A DNA stretch of 64,000 nucleotides from VAZQ01 sp035263865 (lineage in GTDB: Bacteria > Pseudomonadota > Alphaproteobacteria > Rhizobiales > Xanthobacteraceae), in the NCBI GenBank assembly GCA_035263865.1, contig DATFQX010000305.1, forward strand, positions 1-64,000, read 5' to 3'. The translations under genes and the position numbers were made by a program. Every line of letters starts with the position of its first letter. Position 1 is the stretch's first letter. This document shows, piece after piece, positions 48,101 to 56,049 of this stretch. A model generated the notes under the pieces. It searched no databases, was not told the origin of the DNA, and saw only the letters and a list, made by a program, of their open reading frames with translations.

Positions 48101-49844
48101 CGAACAAGTTTGGGCGCGGCCCGATGATCGAGACTAGGCTCATGACCAATTCTTCGCGAATCGGATCGATCGGCGGATTGGTCACCTGCGCGAAGTTCTG
48201 CTTGAAATAGGTGAACAGCAGCTTGGGCTTGTCGGACAGCGCCGAGATTGGCGTGTCGTTGCCCATCGAGCCGACTGCCTCCTCGCCCTGGATCGCCATC
48301 GGCGACATCAGCATGCGCAAGTCTTCCTGCGTGTAGCCGAAGGCCTGCTGGCGATCGAGCAGCGTGAGGTTCGATAATGCCGCCTGGCTCGGCGCGGGCG
48401 GCAGATCCTCGAGCACGATCTGTGTGCGCTCGAGCCACTCCCCGTAGGGATGGCTCTTGGCCAACGTCGCCTTGAGCTCTTCGTCAGGGATGAGCCGGCC
48501 TTCGTCGAGATCGACGAGCAGCATCTTGCCGGGCTGTAGGCGCCATTTGGTGACGATGTCCTTTTCCGGGATCGGCAGCACGCCCACCTCGGAGGCCATG
48601 ATGATGCGCTCGTCGCGCGTGACGAAGTAACGCGCAGGGCGCAATCCGTTGCGATCGAGGGTCGCGCCAATTTGCCGCCCATTGGTGAAGGCGATCGCGG
48701 CGGGACCGTCCCAGGGCTCCATCAGCGCGGCGTTGTACTCGTAGAAGGCGCGTCGCTCCTCGTCCATGAGCGGATTTCCCGCCCACGCCTCTGGGATCAT
48801 CATCATGACCGCGTGCGCGAGCGGATAGCCGCCTTGAACGAGAAATTCGAGCGCGTTGTCGAAGCAAGCGGTATCGGACTGACCCTCGTACGAGATCGGC
48901 CACAGCTTGTTGATGTCCTCGCCCAACAGGTCAGAGGATACGGACGCTTGGCGCGCTGCCATCCAATTGACATTGCCGCGTAACGTGTTGATCTCTCCGT
49001 TGTGCGCGATCATCCGGTAGGGGTGCGCGAGCGACCACGTTGGGAATGTGTTGGTGGAGAAGCGCTGGTGCACGAGCGCGAGCGCGCTGTCGAAATCTTT
49101 ATCGTGCAGATCGGGATAATAGGTGCAGAGTTGATCGGCGAGGAACATGCCCTTGTAGATGACGGTGCGGCAGGAGATGGATACCGGGTAATAACCGGAA
49201 AGTCTGCGCTCCTTGCGTGTATAGATCGCGTTCGAAATTGACTTGCGCAGGATGTAGAGGCGCCGCTCGAACTCGGCCTCAGTCTTGATCTTCTTGCCGC
49301 GACCGATGAAGACCTGCAAATATACGGGCTCGGTCGGCTTTACCGATTCGCCGAGCGTCGAATTGTCAGTGGGCACCTGGCGCCAGCCCAAGAGCGTCAT
49401 GCCCTCGCGGGTGATCATCTGGGAGTAGATGTCGCAGATCACCCGCCGCCAGTCCGGATCGCGCGGCATGAACAGCGCGCCGACCGCATATTCGCCGGCC
49501 TTAGGCAGGCGAAAGCCGAGACGGTCCGCCTTCTTGACGAAGAACTTGTGCGGGATCTGTACCAGAATGCCCGCGCCGTCGCCGGCGCGCGGATCGGCGC
49601 CAACCGCCCCGCGGTGTTCGAGATTGCCGAGGATGGCGAGCGCATCCTCGATCAGCTTGTGCGATTTCCTGCCCTTGATGTCGGCAATGAAACCGACGCC
49701 GCAGGAGTCCTTCTCGAGCGCGGGATCGTAAAGCCCACGCGCGGCTGGCAGACCCGCGGTATTGCCCCGGCGGACCCTAAGCTGTCGTTGCGCAGTCCCC
49801 TGACCCTGACCTACTCCCGTTGCGCGCTGGCGTGCCGCGCCCAT
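45129..49844 (-). CDS. gltB: Glutamate synthase large subunit
   Basis: A 1571-residue alpha subunit. The N-terminal glutaminase nucleophile should be C48 (DSCGVGFIA), exposed after removal of a propeptide. A central and FMN-binding synthase domain follow, with GGEGGEE-like and AKMAQGAKPGEGGQLPG elements, and the Fe-S cysteines lie in MRVCHLNTCPVG. A C-terminal GXGXG beta-helix domain closes the protein. It combines 2-oxoglutarate and glutamine to two glutamates. GAGGA precedes the ATG. The 500-base upstream region presumably holds its promoter. Confidence 0.96.
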   Translation of the reverse strand: MGAARQRATGVGQGQGTAQRQLRVRRGNTAGLPAARGLYDPALEKDSCGVGFIADIKGRKSHKLIEDALAILGNLEHRGAVGADPRAGDGAGILVQIPHKFFVKKADRLGFRLPKAGEYAVGALFMPRDPDWRRVICDIYSQMITREGMTLLGWRQVPTDNSTLGESVKPTEPVYLQVFIGRGKKIKTEAEFERRLYILRKSISNAIYTRKERRLSGYYPVSISCRTVIYKGMFLADQLCTYYPDLHDKDFDSALALVHQRFSTNTFPTWSLAHPYRMIAHNGEINTLRGNVNWMAARQASVSSDLLGEDINKLWPISYEGQSDTACFDNALEFLVQGGYPLAHAVMMMIPEAWAGNPLMDEERRAFYEYNAALMEPWDGPAAIAFTNGRQIGATLDRNGLRPARYFVTRDERIIMASEVGVLPIPEKDIVTKWRLQPGKMLLVDLDEGRLIPDEELKATLAKSHPYGEWLERTQIVLEDLPPAPSQAALSNLTLLDRQQAFGYTQEDLRMLMSPMAIQGEEAVGSMGNDTPISALSDKPKLLFTYFKQNFAQVTNPPIDPIREELVMSLVSIIGPRPNLFDLEGTSRLKRLEVRQPILTDADLEKIRAISEVGDGHFKSHTLDTTWPAEHGAAGLKDALDTLCVRAEAVVREGINIIILSDRRAGPDHVPMPSLLACAAVHHHLIRQGLRTSVGLVVESGEPREVHHFCCLAGYGAEAINPYLAFETLRAMKDNLPQKLDEKEIVKRYIKSIDKGILKVMSKMGISTYQSYCGAQIFDAVGLKSEFVAEYFTGTATRIEGVALAEIAEESVRRHREAFSDAPIYRDALDVGGEYQFRVRGEDHAWTAATISALQHAVRGNIPDAYRSYARVCNEQSERLLTIRGLFRLKPAEEDGRKPVPMEDVEPAAHIVRRFSTGAMSFGSISREAHTTLAIAMNRIGGKSNTGEGGEEADRFKPLPNGDSMRSAIKQVASGRFGVTTEYLINSDMMQIKMAQGAKPGEGGQLPGHKVDKIIAKVRHSTPGVGLISPPPHHDIYSIEDLAQLIFDLKNVNPDGLVSVKLVSEVGVGTVAAGVSKARADHVTIAGFEGGTGASPLTSIKHAGSPWEIGLAETHQTLVTNRLRGRISVQVDGGMRTGRDVVVGALLGADEFGFSTAPLIAAGCIMMRVCHLNTCPVGVATQDPVLRKRFKGAPEHVINYFFFVAEEVRELMAQLGYRTFNEMIGQMQMLDRRQVVAHWKAKGLDFSRLFVKPQAPRGVAIYNCEPQDHRIHDILDRRLIAQAQSALDQGVPVRIESAIKNTDRAVGAMLSGEIAKRYGHEGLPDDIISVKFTGTAGQSFGAWLARGVTFVLEGDANDYVGKGLSGGRIIARPSADAGIVPEASIIVGNTVLYGAIEGECYFRGVAGERFAVRNSGAVAVIEGAGDHCCEYMTGGIVVVLGPTGRNFAAGMSGGIAYVLDEDGSFPSRCNLAMVELEPLPEEEEASERIYHQAHDLGSHGRVDVMDDMTQHDLERLNLLITRHARFTGSTVAERILAEWKKYCPMFRKVMPVEYRRALAELQRERIVEAAE

Positions 49845-50359
49845 TGTCGTCCTCGCGTCTCAACCTTGGCACACCGCTGGTGTGTCTCTTGGCGCATCGT
49901 TCGCTCCCGCAACGCCGATCGGCGTCACGGCCTCAAGGGTACCGCTGGTCATTGGCGGCCTTTTCGCTATCGCGCTTGGCTGAGGCGCCTGGCCGCTCGT
50001 GTTAGGCAGTCCCGCGAACGTGCGATGGCCCGCTTCTCTCACCGTCCGGTGTGGGCCATATGACAAACCCGCCGAAAACGTCGGACGGCCCCAACTGGGA
50101 CAGCAATGCTGACCTAGTTTACCCTGCCAAATTCTAATCATGAAGGCAAGGGTTCGCCTATCGAGAAAATCATCTTAGGCGCGAAAGTTTCCCGGGGGGC
50201 GCGAAAACTCCGCCACAGGTTTTGCGCTCGGCATTCCGGCGCGACTTGCGTTCCGCTGGGGACTGTAACTTTGCGCTTGGCTTGCCGCGCAGCATACTAC
50301 GACTGAAAGCGGCCAGAACGCGCACGGCCATATCCGGCGCGGCGCGCGCCGGGAAACGC
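49845..50359. other. Intergenic region upstream of gltB and threonine aldolase genes
   Basis: A 515-base gap between the divergent gltB and threonine aldolase genes. Several open frames cross it, but none has a ribosome binding site plus recognisable sequence. It should contain both promoters. The frame of the aldolase remains open for 46 codons upstream of its accepted start, without family similarity. I saw no clear palindromic operator. Confidence 0.45.
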
Positions 50360-51415
50360 ATGAACTTCGCAAGTGACAACGCGGCCGGCATCGCGCCGGA
50401 AATCCTCGCGGCAATTTCACAGGCCAATGAAGGCGCGGCACTCGCCTACGGATGTGATGCCTGGACGCGGCGAGTCGAGGAGAAGCTGGCCGGCATTTTT
50501 GAGCAGGAGGTCGCGGTTTTCCTGGTGCCGAGCGGAACCGCGGCCAACGCGCTCGCACTCGCGCATCTGACGGAGCCCTGGGGGGCCGTGCTCTGCCATC
50601 AGGAGGCGCATATCGCCACGGACGAATGCGGCGCGCCTGAATTTTATGGCGGCGGAATGAAACTCATAGGTCTACCGGGCGAAGCGGGTAAGATCGCGCC
50701 TGAAACGTTGCAGCGCGCGCTCTGCGCCGGGTCATGGGGCGGTCCGCATCATGTCAGCCCTAGCGTGCTGTCGCTCTCGCAGGCGACTGAAGCGGGGACG
50801 ATCTATCGGCCGGACGAAATCCGCGAGCTTGCCGAGGTCGCGCACGCGCGCGGAATGTCAGTGCACGTGGACGGTGCGCGTCTCGGCAACGCGCTAGCGC
50901 GCCTCAACGCCTCGCCGGCGCAAGCAACCTGGATGGCGGGCGTCGACGTTCTCTCGTTAGGAGCCACCAAGGGCGGCGCATTGGCCGCGGAAGCCGTGAT
51001 ATTTTTCGATCCGCACCGGGCCGCAGGCATGCCGGAGCGGCGTAAGCGCGGCGGGCATCTTATCTCCAAACATCGTTTCCTTGCCGCCCAAATTGAGGCT
51101 TATCTCGCCGACGATTTGTGGCTCAAGCTTGCGCGGCATGCCAACGCGATGGCCGATCGGCTCGCAGCCGGACTTGCCGCTGCGCGGCTCGTCCCAGCGT
51201 GGCCGGTGGAGGCCAACGAGATATTCGTCGCGTTGCCGATGCAGGTGGACCAGCGGCTCAGGGCCGCCGGCGCGAGCTATCATCCGTGGACGACGGGTTC
51301 CCTGCCGAAGGACATTGCAGTGGATGGCGACGCCATCCTCGTGCGCCTCGTCACCTCGTTTGCGACCCGCGCCGAGGAGGTGGATCGATTTGTGGCGCTC
51401 GCCAATACGTCTTGA
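50360..51415 (+). CDS. ltaE: Low-specificity threonine aldolase
   Basis: A 351-residue PLP enzyme that cleaves threonine or allo-threonine to glycine and acetaldehyde. The PLP lysine is K204 in SLGATKGGA. The phosphate-binding region is FLVPSGTAANALAL, and the aspartate that binds the pyridine nitrogen is in SVHVDGARLGNAL. The start is placed at MNFASDNAAG, where homology begins; the frame is open upstream. It stands alone, divergent from gltB. Confidence 0.9.
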   Translation: MNFASDNAAGIAPEILAAISQANEGAALAYGCDAWTRRVEEKLAGIFEQEVAVFLVPSGTAANALALAHLTEPWGAVLCHQEAHIATDECGAPEFYGGGMKLIGLPGEAGKIAPETLQRALCAGSWGGPHHVSPSVLSLSQATEAGTIYRPDEIRELAEVAHARGMSVHVDGARLGNALARLNASPAQATWMAGVDVLSLGATKGGALAAEAVIFFDPHRAAGMPERRKRGGHLISKHRFLAAQIEAYLADDLWLKLARHANAMADRLAAGLAAARLVPAWPVEANEIFVALPMQVDQRLRAAGASYHPWTTGSLPKDIAVDGDAILVRLVTSFATRAEEVDRFVALANTS

Positions 51416-51519
51416 TGCCATGTCCACGTCAAAGCTACGCCCCATTCCAAGCTATCGTAGCGGGCAGATAGTGAATGGGCCGGATCGTTTGGCTCGAACG
51501 CCGGTAATCGGGGGACCGA

Positions 51520-52080
51520 ATGGTGAAACACCGAGTTCTACTTTGCGCGAGTCTTGCGGCACTGACGCTGCTGGGATCGCGACCGGGATTGACGCAGGCG
51601 CTTGCCACTCCATACCCAGGCACCATTTACCCCGGCGATGGGGCGTTGCCGTCCTATGAGATCGTGACCATCGTGCGCTCGACTGGGCTTGAGCCGCATG
51701 GGCGGCCTGTGCGCAAGGGTCCGGTCTATACCGTGCGGGCCCTCGATGCCGCGGGCGAAGAGGCGCGAGTCGTCGTCGATGCCTATGGTGGCCGCATCGT
51801 CAAGGTCATACCGCTGGCGGAGCCCCGTTACGCCATGCCGCTGATGCGGCCACCGTTTGGGCCCGCGCCGCGACCGATGGCCATGATCCCCGATGGCGGC
51901 TTTGACGATTTCACGCCTGCTGGTCCCGGCGCTCGGGCATTGCCGCCGGGCTCTCCGGGAGCGGCGGCGCGCGATACCGCCGCGCAGGCGACGCCACCGC
52001 TGCCACGACCCCGGCCAAAGCTTGCGTCGAGCGACTCGCCCGCGCCAGCACCTGCGGCCCAGTACGAATACGATGAGTGA
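51520..52080 (+). CDS. Secreted PepSY-like hypothetical protein
   Basis: A 186-residue protein. Residues 1-26 look like a signal peptide. The middle (LPSYEIVTIVRSTGLEP, then KGPVYTVRALDAAGEEARVVVDAYGGRIVKV) resembles a PepSY-like fold that may bind or inhibit periplasmic enzymes. The C-terminal 80 residues are proline- and alanine-rich. GGGGGA precedes the ATG. It is followed by a hairpin terminator and converges with the Hsp20 gene. I can give no specific function. Confidence 0.7.
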   Translation: MVKHRVLLCASLAALTLLGSRPGLTQALATPYPGTIYPGDGALPSYEIVTIVRSTGLEPHGRPVRKGPVYTVRALDAAGEEARVVVDAYGGRIVKVIPLAEPRYAMPLMRPPFGPAPRPMAMIPDGGFDDFTPAGPGARALPPGSPGAAARDTAAQATPPLPRPRPKLASSDSPAPAPAAQYEYDE

Positions 52081-52092
52081 CGCCAAAACCGA

Positions 52093-52117
52093 GAGCGCCC
52101 CAGAAACCGGGGCGCTC
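52093..52117. terminator. Bidirectional intrinsic terminator between convergent genes
   Basis: GAGCGCCCC and GGGGCGCTC form a perfect nine-base-pair stem with a seven-base loop between the PepSY-like and Hsp20 genes. On the minus strand it is followed by TCGGTTTT, so it can end the Hsp20 transcript. On the plus strand only a weak T content follows. Confidence 0.75.
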
Positions 52118-52137
52118 CCTTGGATCGAATTAACGGC

Positions 52138-52587
52138 TTAGGCAGCCTTGGCTTCGACCACCTTGGTCTCGCCGGCGCCGATCGGGATCTGGCGCGGCTT
52201 TTTCGCCTCGGGGATTTCGCGCACGAGATCGACGTGCAGGAGCCCGTTCTCGAGGGTCGCACCCTTGACCTGGACATAATCGGCGAGCTGGAAGACGCGC
52301 TCGAACGCACGCGCTGCGATGCCCTGATAGAGCACCTCACCGCCGTTCTTCTCGTCCTTCGTCTGTTTCTCGCCTTTGATCGTCAGCGTGTTCTCCTTCG
52401 CTTCGATCGAAAGTTCGTTTTCGCCGAAGCCCGCCACAGCAAGCGAAATGCGGTAGGCGTTGTCGCCGGTCCGTTCGATGTTGTAGGGCGGATAACCCGG
52501 AGCAGCTTCGAAGCCGTCCAGCATGGAGAACAGCCGGTCGAAACCGACGGTCGAACGATAGAGGGGAGCAAGATCGAAAGTTCGCAT
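52138..52587 (-). CDS. Hsp20/IbpA-type small heat shock protein
   Basis: A 149-residue small heat shock protein that holds unfolding proteins in the cytoplasm. The start MRTFDLAPLYRSTVGFDRLF is typical of alphaproteobacterial Hsp20. The alpha-crystallin domain runs from about residue 35 to 130 and includes YRISLAVAGFGENELSIEAK and IAARAFERVFQLADYV. GAGG lies seven bases before the ATG, and a heat-type promoter and structured leader lie further upstream. A terminator follows the gene. Confidence 0.93.
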   Translation of the reverse strand: MRTFDLAPLYRSTVGFDRLFSMLDGFEAAPGYPPYNIERTGDNAYRISLAVAGFGENELSIEAKENTLTIKGEKQTKDEKNGGEVLYQGIAARAFERVFQLADYVQVKGATLENGLLHVDLVREIPEAKKPRQIPIGAGETKVVEAKAA

Positions 52588-52680
52588 GGCATAACCTCGT
52601 TAGTTGAGCGAAATGCGGATGGTCCGCCCAGTGGGCCGGACCGATTCTGCTTCAGGCGCAGCCCTAGAGAGGCCTGCGCA
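52588..52680 (-). promoter_or_regulatory. Possible ROSE-like RNA thermometer in the Hsp20 leader
   Basis: The roughly 93-base leader can fold into three stem-loops. The first, at 52656-52679, has GCGCAG/CTGCGC. The second, at 52621-52642, has GGTCC/GGACC and GCCC/GGGC. The last, at 52589-52616, closes with GCAT/ATGC and pairs GAG of the ribosome binding site (52595-52598) with CTC, leaving mismatches as in ROSE elements. ROSE thermometers are common before rhizobial Hsp20 genes. This is a fold drawn by eye, not calculated. Confidence 0.45.
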
Positions 52681-52686
52681 ACACGC

Positions 52687-52715
52687 ATATGGGGAGGGTT
52701 ACGCGCAACCGCAAG
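52687..52715 (-). promoter_or_regulatory. RpoH (sigma-32) type promoter of the Hsp20 gene
   Basis: On the minus strand CTTGCGG (52715-52709), 14 bases, then CCCCATAT (52694-52687) agrees closely with the sigma-32 consensus, a CTTGAA-type -35 and CCCCATNT -10. Transcription should begin near 52680. The match and the downstream heat-shock gene make the assignment good. Confidence 0.7.
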
Positions 52716-52857
52716 AGCGCTAACGGCTTGACCGAGCGTGAATTTTCCTGAAGTTCCCGCAACGCGGCGAGCCTTGGTCTGCTGCCTGTCTGGGGCAGAT
52801 TGAGACCACCCCATGCCCTGCTATTGCTATAAGGCGACCGCGCGAGCCTCCCATTCC

Positions 52858-53805
52858 ATGACCCTCGTTTCGATCCCCGCCAATCCGGTGCCCGACGACG
52901 TCGTCACCGGAACTCTCAACACGCCGGACGGGGTCGCGTTGCGTTTTGCGCGGTGGGCTCCGCCGCGGGGACGCAAAGGGACCGTCTGCTTGTTTCAGGG
53001 TCGGTCGGAATTCATCGAGAAATATTTCGAGACCGTGCGCGATCTGCGCGCACGAGGTTTCGCAGTAGCCACGCTCGATTGGCGCGGACAAGGATTGTCG
53101 GACCGCACACTGCGCAACCCGCGCAAAGGCTATGTGCGGAACTTCGCTCAATACCAGATCGATCTCGAGACTTTTATCAACGAGGTCGTGCTTCCAGACT
53201 GCCCGCCGCCGCTGTTTGCGCTTGCTCAGTCCATGGGCGCGACGATCTTGCTGCGCGCTGCCCATGCCGGCCATCGCTGGTTCGACCGCATGGTTCTGCT
53301 GGCACCGATGATCGCGTTGCCAGGAATGCGCCGGTCCGGGGGGAACCGCATCATAGTCCAGGCTCTGCGCTCGATCGGCCTGGGCTCACTCTACGTTCCG
53401 GGCGGCAGTGCCGCGGCAATCATGCAGCGTCCGTTCAAAGGCAACCTGCTCAGCTCCGACCCAGTGCGCTACGCCCGCAATGTTGCGGCCATCGAGGCAG
53501 AGCCGGCGCTCGCGGTCGGTTCGCCGACGGTGGCTTGGTGCGATGCCGCCTTTCGCGTCATGGCAGAGTTGTCCGAACCCGGCTATGCGGGACACATCCG
53601 GCAGCCGATCCTCATCATCGCCGCAGGAATGGACGGAATCGTTTCGACGCCGGCCATCGCCGAGTTTGCGCTAAGGCTGCGCGCGGGCTCGCATCTAATT
53701 GTGCCAGGCGCGCGCCACGAGCTGTTGATGGAGCAGGATCGGTTTCGCGTGCAGACGTTGGCGGCGTTCGATGCATTCGTGCCGGGCACGCCGCTATTCA
53801 AGTGA
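52858..53805 (+). CDS. Alpha/beta hydrolase, lysophospholipase-like
   Basis: A 315-residue hydrolase of the Hydrolase_4 (monoacylglycerol lipase/PldB-like) group. The oxyanion region is VCLFQGRSEFIEKYFE, the nucleophile is S125 in ALAQSMGATILL (AQSMG where most members have GHSMG), an acid residue is expected near AAGMDGIVST, and the histidine lies in VPGARHELLMEQ. No signal peptide is visible. The start is chosen at MTLVSIP; an in-frame ATG 15 codons upstream is possible. It is convergent with the inositol-monophosphatase-family gene. Confidence 0.85.
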   Translation: MTLVSIPANPVPDDVVTGTLNTPDGVALRFARWAPPRGRKGTVCLFQGRSEFIEKYFETVRDLRARGFAVATLDWRGQGLSDRTLRNPRKGYVRNFAQYQIDLETFINEVVLPDCPPPLFALAQSMGATILLRAAHAGHRWFDRMVLLAPMIALPGMRRSGGNRIIVQALRSIGLGSLYVPGGSAAAIMQRPFKGNLLSSDPVRYARNVAAIEAEPALAVGSPTVAWCDAAFRVMAELSEPGYAGHIRQPILIIAAGMDGIVSTPAIAEFALRLRAGSHLIVPGARHELLMEQDRFRVQTLAAFDAFVPGTPLFK

Positions 53806-53816
53806 CGCGGTGTTAG

Positions 53817-54602
53817 TTATTCCTCTCCCAGCACCTCGATCGCCGCGGCGTGCACGCGCTTGTCGCCCGCCGCGATGATGCGTCCGCCCGCGTGCGGCGC
53901 GCTGCCTTCCCAGGTGGTGATCACGCCTCCCGCGCCCAAGATGATCGGCACCAGGGGAAGCACGTCATACGGCTTAAGCTCCGTCTCGATCACCAGATCG
54001 ACATGGCCCGCCGCCAGCATGCAATAGGCGTAGCAATCGCCTCCGTAGCGTGACAGCCGCACGGATTTCTCAACCCGCCTGAACAGTTCGCGATCGTCTG
54101 CATTCATCAGCAGCGGGCTCGTGGTGAACAAAACCGCGCTGGCGAGATCGGGGCATGTGCGCACCCGCAGGTCTCGTTTTCCGTTGGGACCGCGATAATG
54201 CGCGCGTCCGCCATCGCCGCTGAATCGCTCGCGGGTGAACGGTTGATTCATCATCCCGAACACCGGCTCGCCCGATCGCAGCAACGCGATCAGCGTGCCC
54301 CACGCCGGCATGCCGGAAATGAAAGACTTCGTCCCATCGATCGGATCGAGCACCCAGACATATTCCGCGTCGGGTCGTTCCTTGCCGAATTCCTCACCAA
54401 TGATGCCATGGTCCGGGAACATGCGGCGAATGAGCGCGCGCATTGCCGTTTCGGCCGCGTGGTCGGCAGCGGTGACGGGATCGAATCCGCCCGAGCGACC
54501 CTTGTCCTCGATGCTCAGCGCCGTGCGGAAGAATGGCAGGATGGTCTCGCCCGACACCGACGCGAGCTCGTCGACGAAAGCGGAGAAGTCGATCGCCGTC
54601 AT
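53817..54602 (-). CDS. hisN: Inositol-monophosphatase family, probable histidinol-phosphatase
   Basis: A 261-residue metal-dependent phosphatase. Conserved elements are GIIGEEFG, the metal site DPIDGTKSF, and the C-terminal ETELKPYDVLPLVPII, in which the WD of SuhB/IMPase is replaced by PYD. That pattern fits the HisN branch that removes phosphate from histidinol phosphate, but inositol phosphatase activity cannot be excluded. Divergent from the small RNA described next. In related genomes a gene of this family flanks the suhB/MmgR RNA. Confidence 0.85.
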   Translation of the reverse strand: MTAIDFSAFVDELASVSGETILPFFRTALSIEDKGRSGGFDPVTAADHAAETAMRALIRRMFPDHGIIGEEFGKERPDAEYVWVLDPIDGTKSFISGMPAWGTLIALLRSGEPVFGMMNQPFTRERFSGDGGRAHYRGPNGKRDLRVRTCPDLASAVLFTTSPLLMNADDRELFRRVEKSVRLSRYGGDCYAYCMLAAGHVDLVIETELKPYDVLPLVPIILGAGGVITTWEGSAPHAGGRIIAAGDKRVHAAAIEVLGEE

Positions 54603-54775
54603 TTGCGCCCCTCCCAGCGACCGCCACCCGCGGCTCTTCCTATTGGCACAGATTTGACCTGAGGCGTGGCCTTAGTGACTGGGCGCGCTTAGGTTTTTGA
54701 CCTGCAAGTGCCTCAGCCTCTGCATTGCGGGAAGGCCACCTATGCCCAGAGAACGGTTCTACCCTCGTTTTCCCC

Positions 54776-54803
54776 TTGCTATTTGTGCGCTGCACTGTAT
54801 GTT
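54776..54803 (+). promoter_or_regulatory. Candidate promoter of the small RNA
   Basis: TTGCTA at 54776-54781 and TATGTT at 54798-54803 are separated by 16 bases, a fair sigma-70 promoter. It would start transcription near 54810, just before the first of three stem-loops. Confidence 0.45.
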
Positions 54804-54808
54804 GTTGC

Positions 54809-54897
54809 GGTGCGGTAGCGCCTCGCGTTACCGCCGCCCTCCTTGGGCGTTTCCTCCCTAGACTTGGGCCGCTTGCAGTCGCAAGCGGCCCTTTTTT
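54809..54897 (+). ncRNA. mmgR: Small RNA, suhB/MmgR (alpha-r8) family candidate
   Basis: About 88 bases fold into three stem-loops. The first has GCGGTA/TACCGC (54812-54834) with an inner GCG/CGC. The second is GCCC-TCCTT-GGGC (54836-54848), whose loop contains a CUCCU-like element. TCCTCCC (54852-54858) is left single-stranded. An 11-base-pair perfect terminator stem (54866-54891) is followed by six T. The unpaired CCUCC motifs can bind ribosome binding sites. The position between an inositol-monophosphatase-family gene and an N-formylglutamate amidohydrolase gene, as I recall for this RNA family, supports the call. MmgR limits polyhydroxybutyrate accumulation in Sinorhizobium. Confidence 0.72.
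54866..54897 (+). terminator. Strong intrinsic terminator of the small RNA
   Basis: A perfect 11-base-pair stem (GGGCCGCTTGC/GCAAGCGGCCC) with a four-base loop and TTTTTT directly after it. It works only on the plus strand, where no protein gene precedes it, so it marks the end of a non-coding transcript. Confidence 0.9.
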
Positions 54898-54918
54898 GCC
54901 GCCATCGTGAACCAGCGG

Positions 54919-55806
54919 TTATTCGGCTGCCGCGCGGTAGGGCCGCAGCTCTTGGACCGGGATCGCCGCGAGCGCTTCCGCGAGCATCTCAAGGTCTGCG
55001 GCCAGCCTGCCGAAGGAGGCCGAGCGTTCGAAACGCCGCTCGTCCATGTAAAGCGCGCGGTTGAGCTCGAGCTGAATGGCATGCAGGCCGGCAGCCGGAT
55101 TGCCGTAATGCTCGGTGATGAACCCGCCCGCATAAGGCTTGTTGCGGCTCACCGAATAGCCTTGCGCGCGCAGCGTCGATTCGACGGTCTCGGCGACCGC
55201 AGCAACGCAACTCGTGCCATACCGATCACCCAGCACGACGTCGGCGCGCGGACGCTCGTCCTTGGTGCCGGCGCTCGATGGCATGGAATGACAGTCGATC
55301 AGGATCGCGGCTCCGAAATCCCTATGGACGCGGGTGAACAAACGGCGCAGCGCGCGATGGTAAGGCTTGTACAATCCCTCGATGCGCCTAATCGCATCAT
55401 CCACCGGAATGCGCTGGCAATAGATTTCTTGGGCATCGCCAACCACCCTCGCAACCGTGCCCAAACCTCCGGCGACGCGCATCGAGCGGGTATTGGCGAA
55501 TGACGGCAGCCGCCCTTCGAACATGCGGGGATCGAGTTCATAGGGTTCGCGATTCACGTCGATATAGCAGCGGGGAAAGTGCGCCCGCATCAGCGGATAG
55601 CCCCGCCGCACGACGCCTATGTTGAGTTCATCGACAAAGCTGTCCTCTGAGCGCCGCAGCGTCGCGAGCTCGAGGCGTGAGGCGGTGAGGAACGCGCGCG
55701 GATACACGCATCCGCTGTGCGGCGAGTTGAACACGACCGGCCCTCGCCACTCGGCCGGTTCGAAGATCTCAAAGGGAGGGTCGAGCTCGTCTTTCACGTC
55801 GGACAT
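54919..55806 (-). CDS. N-formylglutamate amidohydrolase family protein
   Basis: A 295-residue hydrolase. Conserved stretches are VVFNSPHSGCVYPRAFL near the N-terminus, SEDSFVDEL, CYIDVNREPYELD, and LIDCHSMPSS with the metal-binding histidine, then GGFITEHYGNP. The family releases formate from N-formylglutamate in histidine breakdown, but this branch, found next to CpdR and HisN-like genes, has not been tied to that pathway and no hut genes are nearby. The start has no exceptional features. It is convergent with the small RNA and divergent from cpdR. Confidence 0.88.
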   Translation of the reverse strand: MSDVKDELDPPFEIFEPAEWRGPVVFNSPHSGCVYPRAFLTASRLELATLRRSEDSFVDELNIGVVRRGYPLMRAHFPRCYIDVNREPYELDPRMFEGRLPSFANTRSMRVAGGLGTVARVVGDAQEIYCQRIPVDDAIRRIEGLYKPYHRALRRLFTRVHRDFGAAILIDCHSMPSSAGTKDERPRADVVLGDRYGTSCVAAVAETVESTLRAQGYSVSRNKPYAGGFITEHYGNPAAGLHAIQLELNRALYMDERRFERSASFGRLAADLEMLAEALAAIPVQELRPYRAAAE

Positions 55807-56049
55807 GACAAACGGGTGGGTTTAACCTGGGAGGCAACGACCACCCATGCTTTTGGCACCACTATGGCGGGAAACGGGGTATTGTCCATGGCCTAAAACC
55901 CAGGGGCAGGTTGGAGTTAGCCTTGGGTCAACCTTGCCGACAATCCCGGGTGCGGTTTCACTCGTTGTTTACCCGCCATCCCGCTTTATGGGTGGGGGAA
56001 GAATATCAAAAGGGCAGGCGTTACCTCATTGTTTTGAGTGGGCGGGGCC

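Noticed and set aside
54725..54910. A 61-residue cysteine- and leucine-rich plus-strand frame over the small RNA
   Set aside because: It has no clear ribosome binding site, covers the terminator stem, and the RNA structure explains the conservation better.
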